Assembly (NCBI GenBank): GCA_963828415.1
Contig: CAWHEI010000009.1
Coordinates: forward strand, 248,001-312,000
Length of the DNA: 64,000 bases
Source of the DNA: Sva-07 sp963828415
GTDB taxonomy: Bacteria; Actinomycetota; Acidimicrobiia; Acidimicrobiales; Ilumatobacteraceae
Reading direction: 5' to 3'
The notes below the pieces were generated by a model that saw nothing but the letters and a program-made list of their open reading frames with translations, was not told the DNA's origin and did no database searches. Position numbers and translations under genes: made by a program. Of this stretch, positions 7,723-17,900 are shown piece by piece; positions within the stretch are counted from its first letter, which is position 1, and each line of letters begins with the position of its first letter.

Positions 7723-8727
7723 ATGAGCATCACCGACGACGACCTGGAGACCACGAACTCGGCGATCGCCAAGATGGAGGGGATCGAACCGTCGGGTGAC
7801 ATCGGCGAATTCAACGCCCGCAAGCTCACCTTCGGCCCCGACAAGGCCGTGATCGGGCCGGTCGCCCACCTCGCCGCCGAACGCATCCGGCTCACAGCGC
7901 TCGAGTGGGAGCACTTCGAGGTTCGTCAGGTCGGTGCCACTCTCGGCGGGATCGTGAAGGGCCTCGACCTGTCGAAGCCGCTCGCCGACGACGTGTTCGA
8001 AGAACTCTCGCGGGCCTGGGTCGAGTACAAGGTGCTCTTCTTCCGCAACCAGCACCTCACGGCTGAACAGCACGTGGCGTTCGCCCGCCGGTTCGGTGAG
8101 CTGGAGATCCACCCCTTCTTCGAGAGCAACGACCAGCTCCCCGAACTCGTCCGGTTCGCCAAGGATGCCGACACCGGCGGCTACGAGAACGGCTGGCACC
8201 ACGACGTCACTTGGCGCGAGGTGCCGTCGAAGGGGGCGATCCTGCGGGCGATCTCCGTGCCCGAAACCGGTGGCGACACGCTGTTCTGCGACATGAACGC
8301 CGCGTACGAGGGCCTGTCCGACGAGATCAAGGACCGCATCGAAGGCCTCGTCGCCGAGCACGACTACATGCAGGCGTTCGGCGGAACGATCAGTGGAGCC
8401 GACGCGGCAGCGATGCGCGAGAAGTATCCGGTCGTCGAGCATCCCGTGGTGATCCACCACCCGGTCTCCGGCCACCGGCTGCTCTACGTCAACCGGTTCT
8501 TCACGACTCGCATCGTCGGCCTCGACCCGGCCGAGTCCGACGAACTGCTCGTCACGCTGTTCGCGCAGGCCAACACCCTCGAGTATCACTGCCGCCTGCA
8601 CTGGCACCCGAACTCGGTTGCCATGTGGGACAACCTGGCGGTGCAGCACTACGCCTCGAGCGACTACTGGCCCGACGTTCGCGTGATGGAGCGAGCGAGC
8701 ATCGTTGGCGTGCGCCCGTCGTACTGA
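7723..8727 (+). CDS. TauD/TfdA-family Fe(II)/2-oxoglutarate dioxygenase
   Basis: A 334-aa protein with an N-terminal extension of about 65 residues before the dioxygenase core. Iron ligands are visible as H-x-D in GWHHDVTW and the distal His in AVQHYASSDYW; the 2-oxoglutarate-binding Arg is in DVRVMERASI. The enzyme hydroxylates a substrate that is often then cleaved, releasing succinate and CO2; taurine, sulfonates, aryloxyacids and alkyl sulfates are known substrates, and none can be picked here. ATG 7723 follows a purine-rich RBS (GAAGGGACGAG) and a TACCGT box at 7679-7684, so unlike its divergent neighbour it has a short leader. An SDR gene starts four bases after its stop. Confidence 0.92.
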   Translation: MSITDDDLETTNSAIAKMEGIEPSGDIGEFNARKLTFGPDKAVIGPVAHLAAERIRLTALEWEHFEVRQVGATLGGIVKGLDLSKPLADDVFEELSRAWVEYKVLFFRNQHLTAEQHVAFARRFGELEIHPFFESNDQLPELVRFAKDADTGGYENGWHHDVTWREVPSKGAILRAISVPETGGDTLFCDMNAAYEGLSDEIKDRIEGLVAEHDYMQAFGGTISGADAAAMREKYPVVEHPVVIHHPVSGHRLLYVNRFFTTRIVGLDPAESDELLVTLFAQANTLEYHCRLHWHPNSVAMWDNLAVQHYASSDYWPDVRVMERASIVGVRPSY

Positions 8728-8731
8728 ACCT

Positions 8732-9478
8732 GTGGCCCGCGTCGTCCTGATCACCGGCGCGAGCCGGGGCATCGGTGCAGCCACCGCTCGTCTCGCGGCA
8801 GAACGCGGCGATCACGTCGCGGTCAACTACGCCCGGAACGACGCTGCTGCCGGAGCCGTGGTGGACGACTGCGTCGCCTCGGGTGTTCGAGCGGTCGCCG
8901 TTCGCGCCGACGTGGTGGACGAAGCCGCCGTCGTTGCGATGTTCGATGCCGTCGCCGACGAACTCGGGCCGATCGACGTGCTCGTGAACAATGCCGGGAT
9001 CCTGCACACGCAGATGCGTTTCGACGAGATGACGGTCGAACGATGGCGCGAGTTGCTCGACGTCAACGTGATCGGTGCGTTCGTCTGCGCCCGCGAAGCG
9101 GTGCGACGGATGTCGACCCGACACGGGGGCCGCGGCGGGTCGATCGTGAACGTGTCCTCGGCAGCCAGCTACCTCGGCAGCCCAGGGGAGTACGTCGACT
9201 ATGCGGCCAGCAAGGCGGCCATCGACACCCTGACGATCGGCCTCGGCAAGGAGGTCGCCGCCGAAGGCATCCGGGTCAACGCAGTGCGCCCCGGTGTGAT
9301 CCACACCGAGATCCACGCGAGCGGCGGAGAACCCGGACGTGTCGAACGCGTAGCGCCGTCGGTGCCGATGCAGCGCGGCGGCGACCCGATCGAGGTCGCT
9401 CGGACCATCCTGTGGCTGGCGTCCGACGAGGCGTCGTACATCACCGGAACGATCGTCAACTGCTCGGGCGGGCGCTGA
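8732..9478 (+). CDS. SDR-family NAD(P)-dependent oxidoreductase
   Basis: A 248-aa classical short-chain dehydrogenase. It has the cofactor motif TGASRGIG at the very N-terminus, NNAG (VNNAGILH), catalytic Ser in NVSSAASYLG, and the YxxxK pair in YVDYAASKAA. The C-terminus ITGTIVNCSGGR is typical of FabG-like proteins. It reduces or oxidises a carbonyl/alcohol; substrate unknown. The GTG at 8732 places the glycine-rich motif at residue 9, the family norm, whereas longer in-frame options would overlap the dioxygenase. The stop overlaps the start of the ComB-like gene by one base (TGATG). Confidence 0.92.
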   Translation: MARVVLITGASRGIGAATARLAAERGDHVAVNYARNDAAAGAVVDDCVASGVRAVAVRADVVDEAAVVAMFDAVADELGPIDVLVNNAGILHTQMRFDEMTVERWRELLDVNVIGAFVCAREAVRRMSTRHGGRGGSIVNVSSAASYLGSPGEYVDYAASKAAIDTLTIGLGKEVAAEGIRVNAVRPGVIHTEIHASGGEPGRVERVAPSVPMQRGGDPIEVARTILWLASDEASYITGTIVNCSGGR

Positions 9479-10170
9479 TGGCCCGTCACCTTGCCCGCTG
9501 GGAACTCGTCGGTGTCGACGGCGCCGTGGTGGTGGTCGACGTGATCCGAGCCTTCACCACCGCGGCGTACGCGTTCGGGTCGGGCGCGAAGGAGATCTAC
9601 CTCGTCGGCACGGTCGACGAAGCTCTGGCGTTCACGTCGACCAATCCCGGTTCGCTGGCGCTGGGGGAGGATCGAGGTCTGCGACCCGAGGGGTTCGATT
9701 TCCCCAACTCGCCGGCGATGGTCCGCAACGCCGATCTCGACGGTCGCACGCTCGTGCAGCGCACGTCCGCGGGGACGCACGGCGTGGTGCGCGCCGTGGA
9801 CGCGACCCGCTTGTGGGCGGCGAGCCTCGTGGTCGCATCGGCCACAGCGCGAGCGGTCGAGGCGTCGGGCCTCGGCGAGCCGACCTATGTGATCACGGGC
9901 CGGTTCGAAGATCGTCCCGATGGTGGCGCCGACGACGTCTTGACCGCTGACCTGATCGAGCGGGCCCGAATCGGGCGACCGATCGAGGCAACGGCCACGG
10001 CGGCGGCACTGCTCGCCACCGAGGAAGCTGCAAGGACGTTGGCCCTCGGCTCCGACCACTGCGACCCGGCAGACATCGAGCTCGCCGCAGCCGTCGACGC
10101 GTTCGACTTCGCGATGGAGGTCGAACGCACCGATCGGGGCTTGCGACTCGTGCCACGACGGCCCGGATGA
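9478..10170 (+). CDS. comB: ComB-family 2-phosphosulfolactate phosphatase
   Basis: The 230-aa protein has the ComB blocks VVVVDVIRAFTTAAYAF (N-terminal acidic/arginine site), GEDRGLRPEGFDFPNSP and LVQRTSAGTHGV. ComB is a Mg2+-dependent phosphatase that converts 2-phosphosulfolactate to sulfolactate, known from coenzyme M synthesis but present in many bacteria that lack coenzyme M. The start overlaps the SDR stop (TGATG), so the two are translationally coupled. With a TauD-like dioxygenase at the head of the unit, an organosulfonate theme is possible but unproven; the assignment of function rests on family motifs only. Confidence 0.85.
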   Translation: MARHLARWELVGVDGAVVVVDVIRAFTTAAYAFGSGAKEIYLVGTVDEALAFTSTNPGSLALGEDRGLRPEGFDFPNSPAMVRNADLDGRTLVQRTSAGTHGVVRAVDATRLWAASLVVASATARAVEASGLGEPTYVITGRFEDRPDGGADDVLTADLIERARIGRPIEATATAAALLATEEAARTLALGSDHCDPADIELAAAVDAFDFAMEVERTDRGLRLVPRRPG

Positions 10171-10192
10171 CTGCCGCCGACGACGGATCGCG

Positions 10193-11611
10193 TCAGCAGA
10201 TCGTGGTGCCGTCGGGTGCGGTGATGTGCCAGTGGCCATCGTCGTCTCGCCAGATGGTGAAGCCGGACTCTTTGAGGTAGTTGTGCCGTGGGCACAGGGG
10301 TGCGCCGTTGTCGGGGTTGGTGGGGCCGCGGGTGGTCCAGCTGGTGAGATGGTCGGCGTGGCACCAGGTGTGTGGCTGATCACAGCCCGGCCAGATGCAC
10401 GTGGGCTCGAGGAGCATGACCGCCTCGCGTGCGAACCCGCTGAACAGTCGTTGGGTGCGCCCGAGTTCGATGACCACGCCCTTGCTGTCGGTGACGACGC
10501 GGCGGATGAGCGACCAGAGCGACACGCCGATGATGGCGTCGGGGTTGATGCGGTGGCCACGGTCGGTGCGTGAGGTGACGGCCCGATGATCGAGCGGGTC
10601 GGTGGCGGTGCCGTCGGCGCTCGCTGCGGCGGTGGCGGCGTCGAGGAGAAAGTTGACGGTGGGGAGCGGCCGCGTGCGATCGGGTGGACACGCAGCGGCA
10701 GCCCTCGCCATCTCGAGTAGCGCGTCCGATCGGCGTTGCGCTTCGGTTCGCCGCAGCGTGCTCACATCGACGTTGCCCTCGCCGAGACGGCGTGTCGCGT
10801 CCTTCCAGTCCCGGTCGAACTCGCGGTCGACGAACCAGCAGAAGATCTCCAGGAACTCGGGGCCGCCGACATCGTCGAACACGGCGCTGAGGTTCCAGGA
10901 CCCGTCGGAATTCTGGTGGATGCTCGCGGTGCGGCGCTGGCGGTTGCGTTCGAGTTTCTCGGCGGCGCCGACCGGATCGGCGAGGGCCTCCCAGGTGAGG
11001 GCCCGGCGCTCGAACTCGACGTACGAGCAATCCATCGCGTCGACCATCAGCTGCCAGACGCCGCAGGTGAGCACGTCGGGGTCGATGCGGGGGTTGGCGG
11101 CGATGCGTGCCATCAGCCGGGTCTGCGCAACACCGACCTGGCCGGCGGCGAGGGCGTTGTTCCAGACGGCCACGGCACGGCGTAGGCGGGCTTCTTGGAC
11201 CCGGCTGTGGGCTTCGGGGCCGGAGAGTTGCAGGTGGTATCTCATCCAGTTCTTGGCGGTGAAGAACCCGAGATCACGAAACGGCTGGGCAGTGTCGAGG
11301 TGATCGGCCACCGCGATGGCGGCGGCGTGGGTTTGGCGGCGGAGTTGTTCGACACCGGTGGCCCACGCCATGGTGGTGGCCTGGTCGAAGCTGGTGGGGT
11401 CGAGCGCTTCGAGCATCGACAACCCTTGTGCGCAGTGCTCGACCGCCGCAGCAATCCATTCCGGGCCCACCAGGCCAGCGTCGGCGCCGATGGCGATGTC
11501 GACGACCGGATCGAACCCCGGTGAAGGATCCGCCCGATACCAGTGGAACCCATCACCGAACCGAGACCCGGCAGGCGGCTCGCCGTGCACTGGATCCTCG
11601 ACAACGGTCAT
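10193..11611 (-). CDS. DUF222 / HNH endonuclease domain protein
   Basis: A 472-aa protein with an N-terminal DUF222 region (helical, rich in A, L and R) and a C-terminal HNH zinc/metal-finger nuclease: CIWPGCDQPHTWCHADHLTSW followed by NGAPLCPRHNYLKE. This family is present in many copies in actinobacterial genomes; it is widely treated as selfish or defence-related, but its role is not settled. ATG 11611 is preceded by CATGAT six bases upstream, a weak -10. The frame stays open far upstream over the neighbouring promoter and giant gene, but that extension has no homology pattern and was left out. Confidence 0.9.
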   Translation of the reverse strand: MTVVEDPVHGEPPAGSRFGDGFHWYRADPSPGFDPVVDIAIGADAGLVGPEWIAAAVEHCAQGLSMLEALDPTSFDQATTMAWATGVEQLRRQTHAAAIAVADHLDTAQPFRDLGFFTAKNWMRYHLQLSGPEAHSRVQEARLRRAVAVWNNALAAGQVGVAQTRLMARIAANPRIDPDVLTCGVWQLMVDAMDCSYVEFERRALTWEALADPVGAAEKLERNRQRRTASIHQNSDGSWNLSAVFDDVGGPEFLEIFCWFVDREFDRDWKDATRRLGEGNVDVSTLRRTEAQRRSDALLEMARAAAACPPDRTRPLPTVNFLLDAATAAASADGTATDPLDHRAVTSRTDRGHRINPDAIIGVSLWSLIRRVVTDSKGVVIELGRTQRLFSGFAREAVMLLEPTCIWPGCDQPHTWCHADHLTSWTTRGPTNPDNGAPLCPRHNYLKESGFTIWRDDDGHWHITAPDGTTIC

Positions 11612-11671
11612 GGCTCCATCATGACCAGGGGGTGTCACGGAGTTGGCTGGCGTGCGAACTTGATGCTCGAT

Positions 11672-11700
11672 CTGTCGTGAGCAATCACTACTCACGACAG
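11672..11700. promoter_or_regulatory. perfect 10-bp palindrome (operator candidate) over the giant-gene promoter
   Basis: CTGTCGTGAG (11672-11681) and CTCACGACAG (11691-11700) are perfect inverted copies separated by nine bases. The site lies between the divergent HNH gene and the Tat-leader giant gene. Its right arm contains ACGACA (11694-11699), which is correctly spaced (17 bases) from a TACTGT -10 box. This is the geometry of a dimeric regulator site touching RNA polymerase; the LuxR-type regulator at the end of the cluster is a plausible ligand. Confidence 0.65.
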
Positions 11701-11722
11701 CGGTCCGATCCGTTCGTACTGT
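11694..11722 (+). promoter_or_regulatory. putative promoter of the two-giant-gene operon
   Basis: ACGACA (11694-11699), a 17-base spacer and TACTGT (11717-11722). Transcription would start near 11729, leaving a leader of about 24 bases with the RBS GGGAG at 11743-11747. Confidence 0.5.
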
Positions 11723-11752
11723 CGACACCACTTGTCGAGAACGGGAGACGTG

Positions 11753-14700
11753 GTGGGAACGGACGACGACACACCGGTATGGGGTCAAGGGCTGCAGCGA
11801 CGGACCTTCTTGAAGTTCGCGAGCGCGGCCGGCGTCGTGATCGCGGCGGAATCGAAGCTCGGTGGGTCGGCCAAGGCCGTCGGCAACGGACCCGAGGTCG
11901 GCCCGTGGCAGCTCCCCGCCGGGGTGCCGGAGCCGTCGTTCTCGACGATCATCCGGCGACCCGACGACCTGGTCCGCCTGCGGCTCGACGGCTTCAACCT
12001 CATCGTCGACCGGATTCCCGCCGTGCCACGCCTCGTGCTGGTCGACCCCACGAGCGACGCCAACGTGATCATCACGTTCCCGCCGCAGGCCCTGCTCGAG
12101 CGGGCGCTCGGGTTCCCTGCTGTGAACCCGGGCCAGGGTTCGCTCGAGGCCCGCCTCGCAGGGCCGACCCGGCTCGGCTTCCTGATCCCGAAGGAGCTGC
12201 TGGCCGGCGGCCTGCCCTACAACGCGCGGACGCTGCTCGACTGGAACGACTGGCTGCTCCTCGCACCGAAGGGCGCCCGGCGCGCCGACGGCGATGGACC
12301 ACCGCGACCGACGGGGACCCTCATCGGCGTGTTCCGCCCGGAGCCGCCCGGGCCGTTCGAGACCTCGATCGAGGCGCCGTGGCGGCTGCAGATCTCCCCG
12401 AACCGCCGCTCCGGATTCGTCGGACGAACCCTGCCGTTCGCCGGGCTGAGGAGCCAACGCCCCGAGCTGTGGCATGCCCGGCTCGCCGCCCGGGCGCCCG
12501 AGGAACGATCGGGCGGAACGATGGGCGAGCTGTCGGAGGCGCCGTCGCCGGATCGCGTGATCCGGGCCGTGTGGTCGCCCGACCCCGAGATCGAGAACTT
12601 CCTGACCAACGCAGAGAGCGCCGACTCCGAGAACGAACCGTTCCCGGCGTCGATGCACCAGCGCGACCGCATCTCGCTCGTGCGGCTCACGACCGACGAG
12701 TTCCTCCCGGGCTCGACGACCGGCCCGGTGCCGGTGCCGGTGGACGCACTGATGCTCTCGGCGCTGGGTGCCACGCTCGACGTCGGACAGACCTTCGCCG
12801 ACGTCAGCGACACGACCGGGATCAGCCTCATCGAATGGCGCCATCGATCGACGTTCGCCCGTGACCAGTTCGTGCGCGTCGTCGAGCGGGGGTACCTGAT
12901 GCCGTTCGGTCACAGGGCCGCCCTGGTGTCGATCACCGAGCGCAAGTTCGTCGGCGCAGGCGGCAACCGCACCGCGGTGCTCGAACGACGCGACTTCATC
13001 CAGATCACCCAGCCCCTACTCGAACACGTCGGGCCAGCAGCCGTCGGGCTCCCGACGGAGGGACGCCAACTCCCGTTCCGATCCGTGCGACTGACCACCA
13101 GGGTGACGCCGGAGATCAAGAAGAAGGAACTTCCCGGGTCGGGGGTGCCGGAAGGCGACTGCTTCTTCCCTGCCGATGCGATCAGCGATGCCGACGTGGT
13201 CTTCCATGCCACGGCGATCGACCGCGACGGTCAGCCGATCGATCTGCGGATGCCGATGGCGTTCATCAACTCGACGTTCGCGGAGAACGAGGACCAGATG
13301 GCCACGGTCCGCAACGCGTGGAACAGCTACGGCGACACCGCCCGCCGGTCGGCGCAGGTCTCGGGCCAGCGGGTCGCCTACGCGGCGCCGCTCGACCAGC
13401 GGCGAGGCGCCACGTCGGCAACGACCGACACGATCCGCTTCGACCTGTCGCCGACGACCCAGGGCGACACCGGTCCGAGCACGGTGGGTCCCCGTCGCTT
13501 CTGGGCCGACATGGCCGCCGCTGAGGTGCGGCTGGAGGAGGTCGAGTCGATCTCGGCCAACTCGCTTGGCACCACCACGATCACCTACGACCCCGTGTAC
13601 CGATCAGACGGCTTCGACTCCACCACGAACGCCGGCGGCCTGTGGGGAACCATCGGGGGAGCGGCGGGGGTGCCGCTGCGGTTCAGTCGCCCACCCGGCC
13701 AGGAGTTCGAGCCCGGTCCGGGTAGCAACAAGTCCGGCGGTGTCGCTACGCCCGACCTGGAGATCCGGGGGCTGTCCCGATCCCTCGGGGTCGCCGCCGG
13801 CGATCCCGCCGCACTGCGCACCGGCACGTTCGACCCGGCGAGCTTCTTCGCCGGCCCGGCCTCACCCAAGCTGCTCGGCGGGATCTCGCTGCTCGACATC
13901 ATCAGGGCGGTCACGCTCACACCCGGCGAACCGGCACCGGGCACGGCGTTGTCGATCACGTCGCGCCGCACCCCCACGGCGATCGAGGCGCTGATCCGCT
14001 GGACGCCCGACCTACAACCCGACCCACTCGGCATCTTCGAGCCCGGCACGTTCCGCCTCGACGCGCTCGTGCGCACCCCGCTCGACGGCGTCGCCGGCAC
14101 GCCGAGCAGCCGGATCGAGGGGGAACTGTCGGCGTTCTCGCTCAACATCCCGACCGGCGCCGTGCCGCTGATCCGCATCGAGGTCGACCGGGTCACGTTC
14201 ACCAGCGTCGACGGGCGAGAAGCCGACACCGACGTCGAAGTCGGCGACGTCTCCTTCGGCGGCGACCTCGCCTACATCGAGACGCTGAGCAAGTACCTCA
14301 GCTTCGGCACCGGCGGCCTCGAGGTCGACGTCCTGCCCGATCGAATCGCCGTCGGCCTCGCGCTCCCGATCCCGAACATCACCTTCGGCGTGTTCGCGCT
14401 CCGCAACGTGCGGTTCATCGCCGGCCTCGACATCCCGTTCTCCGGCGACCCGGTCCGCATCCGCTTCGCCCTGTCGACACGCGACGATCCGTTCCGCCTC
14501 ACCGTCTTCTGCATCGGCGGCGGTGGCTACGTTGCGCTCGCGTTCGGTGCCGACGGCCTCGAAACCCTCGAACTCGGCTTCGAAGCGGGTGCCGAAGTGG
14601 CCATCGACCTCGGGGTCGCATCCGGGTCGGTGTCGACCATGATCGGCGTGGTTCTGCTCGTCAGCAAGCAAGACGGCGTGGACACCGCGAAGTTCCTCGC

Positions 14701-14986
14701 CTACTTCCGCATCAACGGCAGCGTGTCGGCCGGGCCGGTGTCGGCGAGCATCACGCTCACGCTCGAACTCGGCTATGAGGAGCGCACCAAGAACGGCAAG
14801 ACCGCCAGAACGCTCTACGGACGCGGGACGCTGGAGATCGACATCTCCGTGCCGCTCGTCCCGACACCGCCGATCACGATCACCTTCGAGCGCAGCCTGA
14901 AGGCCGACGCCGCCGACCCCACCTTCGCCGATCAGTACGACGAAGTCGCCTGGAACGACTACTGCGACGCCTACGGAGCTGCCTGA
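11753..14986 (+). CDS. giant protein of unknown function with twin-arginine (Tat) leader
   Basis: A 1077-aa protein that I do not recognise. The N-terminus has a Tat motif, QRRTFLKFASAAGVVIA, after a short acidic n-region, so it is probably exported folded, perhaps with a cofactor or a partner. There is no lipobox. The middle is mixed alpha/beta with many prolines. The last 300 or so residues are strand-rich and glycine-rich (SGDPVRIRFALSTRDDPFRL, FCIGGGGYVALAFGADGLETLELGFEAGAEVAIDLG), suggesting a large beta-sandwich or barrel, and end ADPTFADQYDEVAWNDYCDAY. GTG 11753 was chosen because GGGAG lies five bases upstream; GTG 11750 and TTG 11732 are also in frame. One base separates it from the second giant gene. 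Confidence 0.85.
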   Translation: MGTDDDTPVWGQGLQRRTFLKFASAAGVVIAAESKLGGSAKAVGNGPEVGPWQLPAGVPEPSFSTIIRRPDDLVRLRLDGFNLIVDRIPAVPRLVLVDPTSDANVIITFPPQALLERALGFPAVNPGQGSLEARLAGPTRLGFLIPKELLAGGLPYNARTLLDWNDWLLLAPKGARRADGDGPPRPTGTLIGVFRPEPPGPFETSIEAPWRLQISPNRRSGFVGRTLPFAGLRSQRPELWHARLAARAPEERSGGTMGELSEAPSPDRVIRAVWSPDPEIENFLTNAESADSENEPFPASMHQRDRISLVRLTTDEFLPGSTTGPVPVPVDALMLSALGATLDVGQTFADVSDTTGISLIEWRHRSTFARDQFVRVVERGYLMPFGHRAALVSITERKFVGAGGNRTAVLERRDFIQITQPLLEHVGPAAVGLPTEGRQLPFRSVRLTTRVTPEIKKKELPGSGVPEGDCFFPADAISDADVVFHATAIDRDGQPIDLRMPMAFINSTFAENEDQMATVRNAWNSYGDTARRSAQVSGQRVAYAAPLDQRRGATSATTDTIRFDLSPTTQGDTGPSTVGPRRFWADMAAAEVRLEEVESISANSLGTTTITYDPVYRSDGFDSTTNAGGLWGTIGGAAGVPLRFSRPPGQEFEPGPGSNKSGGVATPDLEIRGLSRSLGVAAGDPAALRTGTFDPASFFAGPASPKLLGGISLLDIIRAVTLTPGEPAPGTALSITSRRTPTAIEALIRWTPDLQPDPLGIFEPGTFRLDALVRTPLDGVAGTPSSRIEGELSAFSLNIPTGAVPLIRIEVDRVTFTSVDGREADTDVEVGDVSFGGDLAYIETLSKYLSFGTGGLEVDVLPDRIAVGLALPIPNITFGVFALRNVRFIAGLDIPFSGDPVRIRFALSTRDDPFRLTVFCIGGGGYVALAFGADGLETLELGFEAGAEVAIDLGVASGSVSTMIGVVLLVSKQDGVDTAKFLAYFRINGSVSAGPVSASITLTLELGYEERTKNGKTARTLYGRGTLEIDISVPLVPTPPITITFERSLKADAADPTFADQYDEVAWNDYCDAYGAA

Positions 14987-14987
14987 C

Positions 14988-17900
14988 ATGCCCAACACCC
15001 ACGCCATGCGTTTCACCGCCCTGCCCAAGGGCCTGCAGGACGTCATCCCGCTCGTCCCCGACGACGAGGAGGGGCCGATCGGCCCGCCCACCGAGGACCG
15101 GCCGCCGGTCCTGGTCGACGACGGTGGCAGCGAGCTCGACCCGATCATCATCGGCGACCCGGTCGTGCAGCCCGTCGTGTCGGCGCACGTCGCGTTCCGT
15201 CTCGTCCCTGAGAGCTCCAACGGGAAACTCAGCGACTTCCCGACCGCACTCGACTGGCCGAACCAGCCGATCGACTGGACCCTCACCTTCCGCCGTGGGA
15301 CCCGGAGCGAGACCTTCCCGGCGCTGGTCGTCAGCGACGAGCCCAACGCAGCGTGGTGGTCGACGATCTTCCAGCCAGGCCTGCCGGTCCGCGGCTACAT
15401 GCCGCCGACCCAACGCAGCCAGCGACGCATCCGCTCGTTCCGCCAGACCCGGCTGGCGAACCGCTGGCGCGACGCCTACGTGAACGTCGCCCAGTCGATC
15501 GGACCCGACGGCGACCATCTGCCCGTCGGCGCCGACCCGACCACCGGGTTGTTCGCCGCGTTCGAATCGGTCGGGCTCTGGGACGAGAACCGCGCCAAGG
15601 ACTTCGACGACGACCAGCTCGTCGCCGAACTCGAGACGACGCTCGCGAACTTCGGCTTCGTTCCCGAGGCGCCGCCACTCGGCTTGCCACCGGCGCAAGC
15701 GGCCCGCCGCGACATCCTCGAGTTCCGCCGCTACCTGTCACGCGTCCGCAACGAGGACCCACCCGACACCGGCGCCGAGTTCGGCGACCGCGTCGGCCGC
15801 ATCAGCTGGGTGCGCCCGCCCCAGGTCGACTTCCACCAGCTCACCACCGCCTGCGCCGCCCACGCACCCCTGCTGCGGCCGCTGCGGCTCGTCGTCGACT
15901 TGGTCCCGAACATCGGCTGGGAGCTGCTCGCGCTGATCCTCGGTGGACACCCTGACGCAGTGTCCGTGGCCGGAAGCTCCCGTTCGTTCACCACCGACCC
16001 GTCTCCGTGGACCCGCTGCACCGCCGACGCTGACCGGTTCGTGCTCACCCCCGGCATCGACAGCGACCTGACCACCAACGGGTTCCTCCGCCTCGGCGAC
16101 ACCGCCCGGTACTCGACCGAAACGCTCGACGTCGAGGCCACCACCCTCAAGGCGATTGGCCTCGGCGGCACGGTGCAACTGCGCAACGCCCGCCGGTCAC
16201 GGTCGACGCCGACCACAGAGACCACACCCACGATGCGCGCCAGCGGCATCGCCGTCACCCGCATCGCTCGCTCGCAGAAGTTCCACCAGACCGCGTTCCA
16301 GAAGGGCGACATCGTCGTCGACAAGCTCAACACGGACCCGAACAACCTGGAGCTCGACGCCGACGACGTCGTGCGCGGGTATCGCCTCGACGTGCAACCC
16401 GAAGGTTCGGCCACCTGGCGATCGGTGGTGATCCGCGACGGCCGACTCGACGTGGATGGCGGCGACCCGATCCCGCTCGACGTCGACGAGGGCTGGGTGT
16501 CGGAAGTGCCCGTCGCCGACGACGCCGGCGACCTGTACCTCGGCGAGGAGCAGTTGCGCTGGGACGGTTGGAGCCCCGTCGCCCCGAAACCCGGCCGCTT
16601 GATCGACCCCGAGGACCAGGTCGCCGACGCCAACCCCGACCCCCTGCCCGGTGTGCCCGTGGTCGCCCGCTACCGCCCGACGCCCGGCACCCTCGTGCCG
16701 CTGCGCTACGGACGCCGGTACCGGCTGCGGGCACGCCTGGTCGACATCGCCGGCAATGGCCCCGAGCCCGACGCAACGTCCGATCCCGTCGGAGAGCAGA
16801 CCGCACCGATCCTGTTCGGCCGCCTCGATCCCGTCGGCAGCCCCGGCGTCGTGATGACCGCACCGCGCCTGCCCGGCGAGGAACTGAACCGAGTCGTCCT
16901 GCGAAGCACCACCCGCGACGTCCCCGCCGAGGGGCTGGCCGCCCGCCACCTGCTCCCGCCCCGATCGACCCAGGTCGAAGTCGAGCGCCACGGAGCGATC
17001 GACGACGCCGTCGGGCGCCCCGACGTCACTCGCTACGGCGACCTCGCCACTCGCGACGCCTACACACTGCACCTCGACCCTCGCAGCCAGGTCGACCCGG
17101 CTGCCGTCGATCCCGACGACGAAGGCGCCGCCCGCTTCGTCCCGATCGGCACACCGCTCGGCGTCGACCACCTCCCCGATCCGCTCGCCCGTCGGCTGCA
17201 GCTCCGCACGAAGGAGGGCTCGATCCTCCCCGGAGCAATCGTCAGCGGCATCCCGATCGGCGGACGGTTCTGGCCAGAGGCCACCAGCGTGCTGCTCGTC
17301 GTCGAGGAGGCCGACTCGTTCTCGGTCGACTACGACGAGGCCAACTCGAAGCTGGTCGTGCGCCTGCCCAAGGCGACGACGCTGCCGCTGCGCTTGTCGA
17401 GCGTGTTCGATCGCGAGGACCTCACGCGTTTCGGGCTGGCCGAGTGGATCGCCCGCAAGGTGATCCCGAACGCTCCCGACTGGCCGAGGTCGGTCGAGGA
17501 CCTGGCGGCGACGCCGCTCGGTCAGCGCATCGTCGACGGACTCAACTGGACCTTCACCCCCTGGCAGACCCTGACGCTCGTCCACGCCGTCAAGGACCCC
17601 CTGCGCGACCCGGAGATCAATCCGCCCACTGCGTTCACGGTGATCGACCGGCTGCTCGCCGAGACCGCCAGCCAGGTGACGGTGCCTGCCCGCTGGCATG
17701 GCACCAGCACCGGGCGCCTCGACCTGCTGGCCAGCTGGACCGCCGGCATCGACGACGGCCCCGGCACCCCGCGCCCGCGGCAGGAGACCGTGCAGGTCGT
17801 CGCCACCGAACTCGACCGCACGGGAACCGCGGGCGCCGACGGCGTGATCGAGAGCTCGATCCGCGCTCGCCACGACCACGGTGACACCAAGTACCGGCGG

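Noticed and set aside
11612..12913. 5' extension of the HNH gene through the divergent promoter
   Set aside because: The open frame continues by chance; the extension overlaps the palindrome and giant gene and has no DUF222-like sequence before MTVVEDP.
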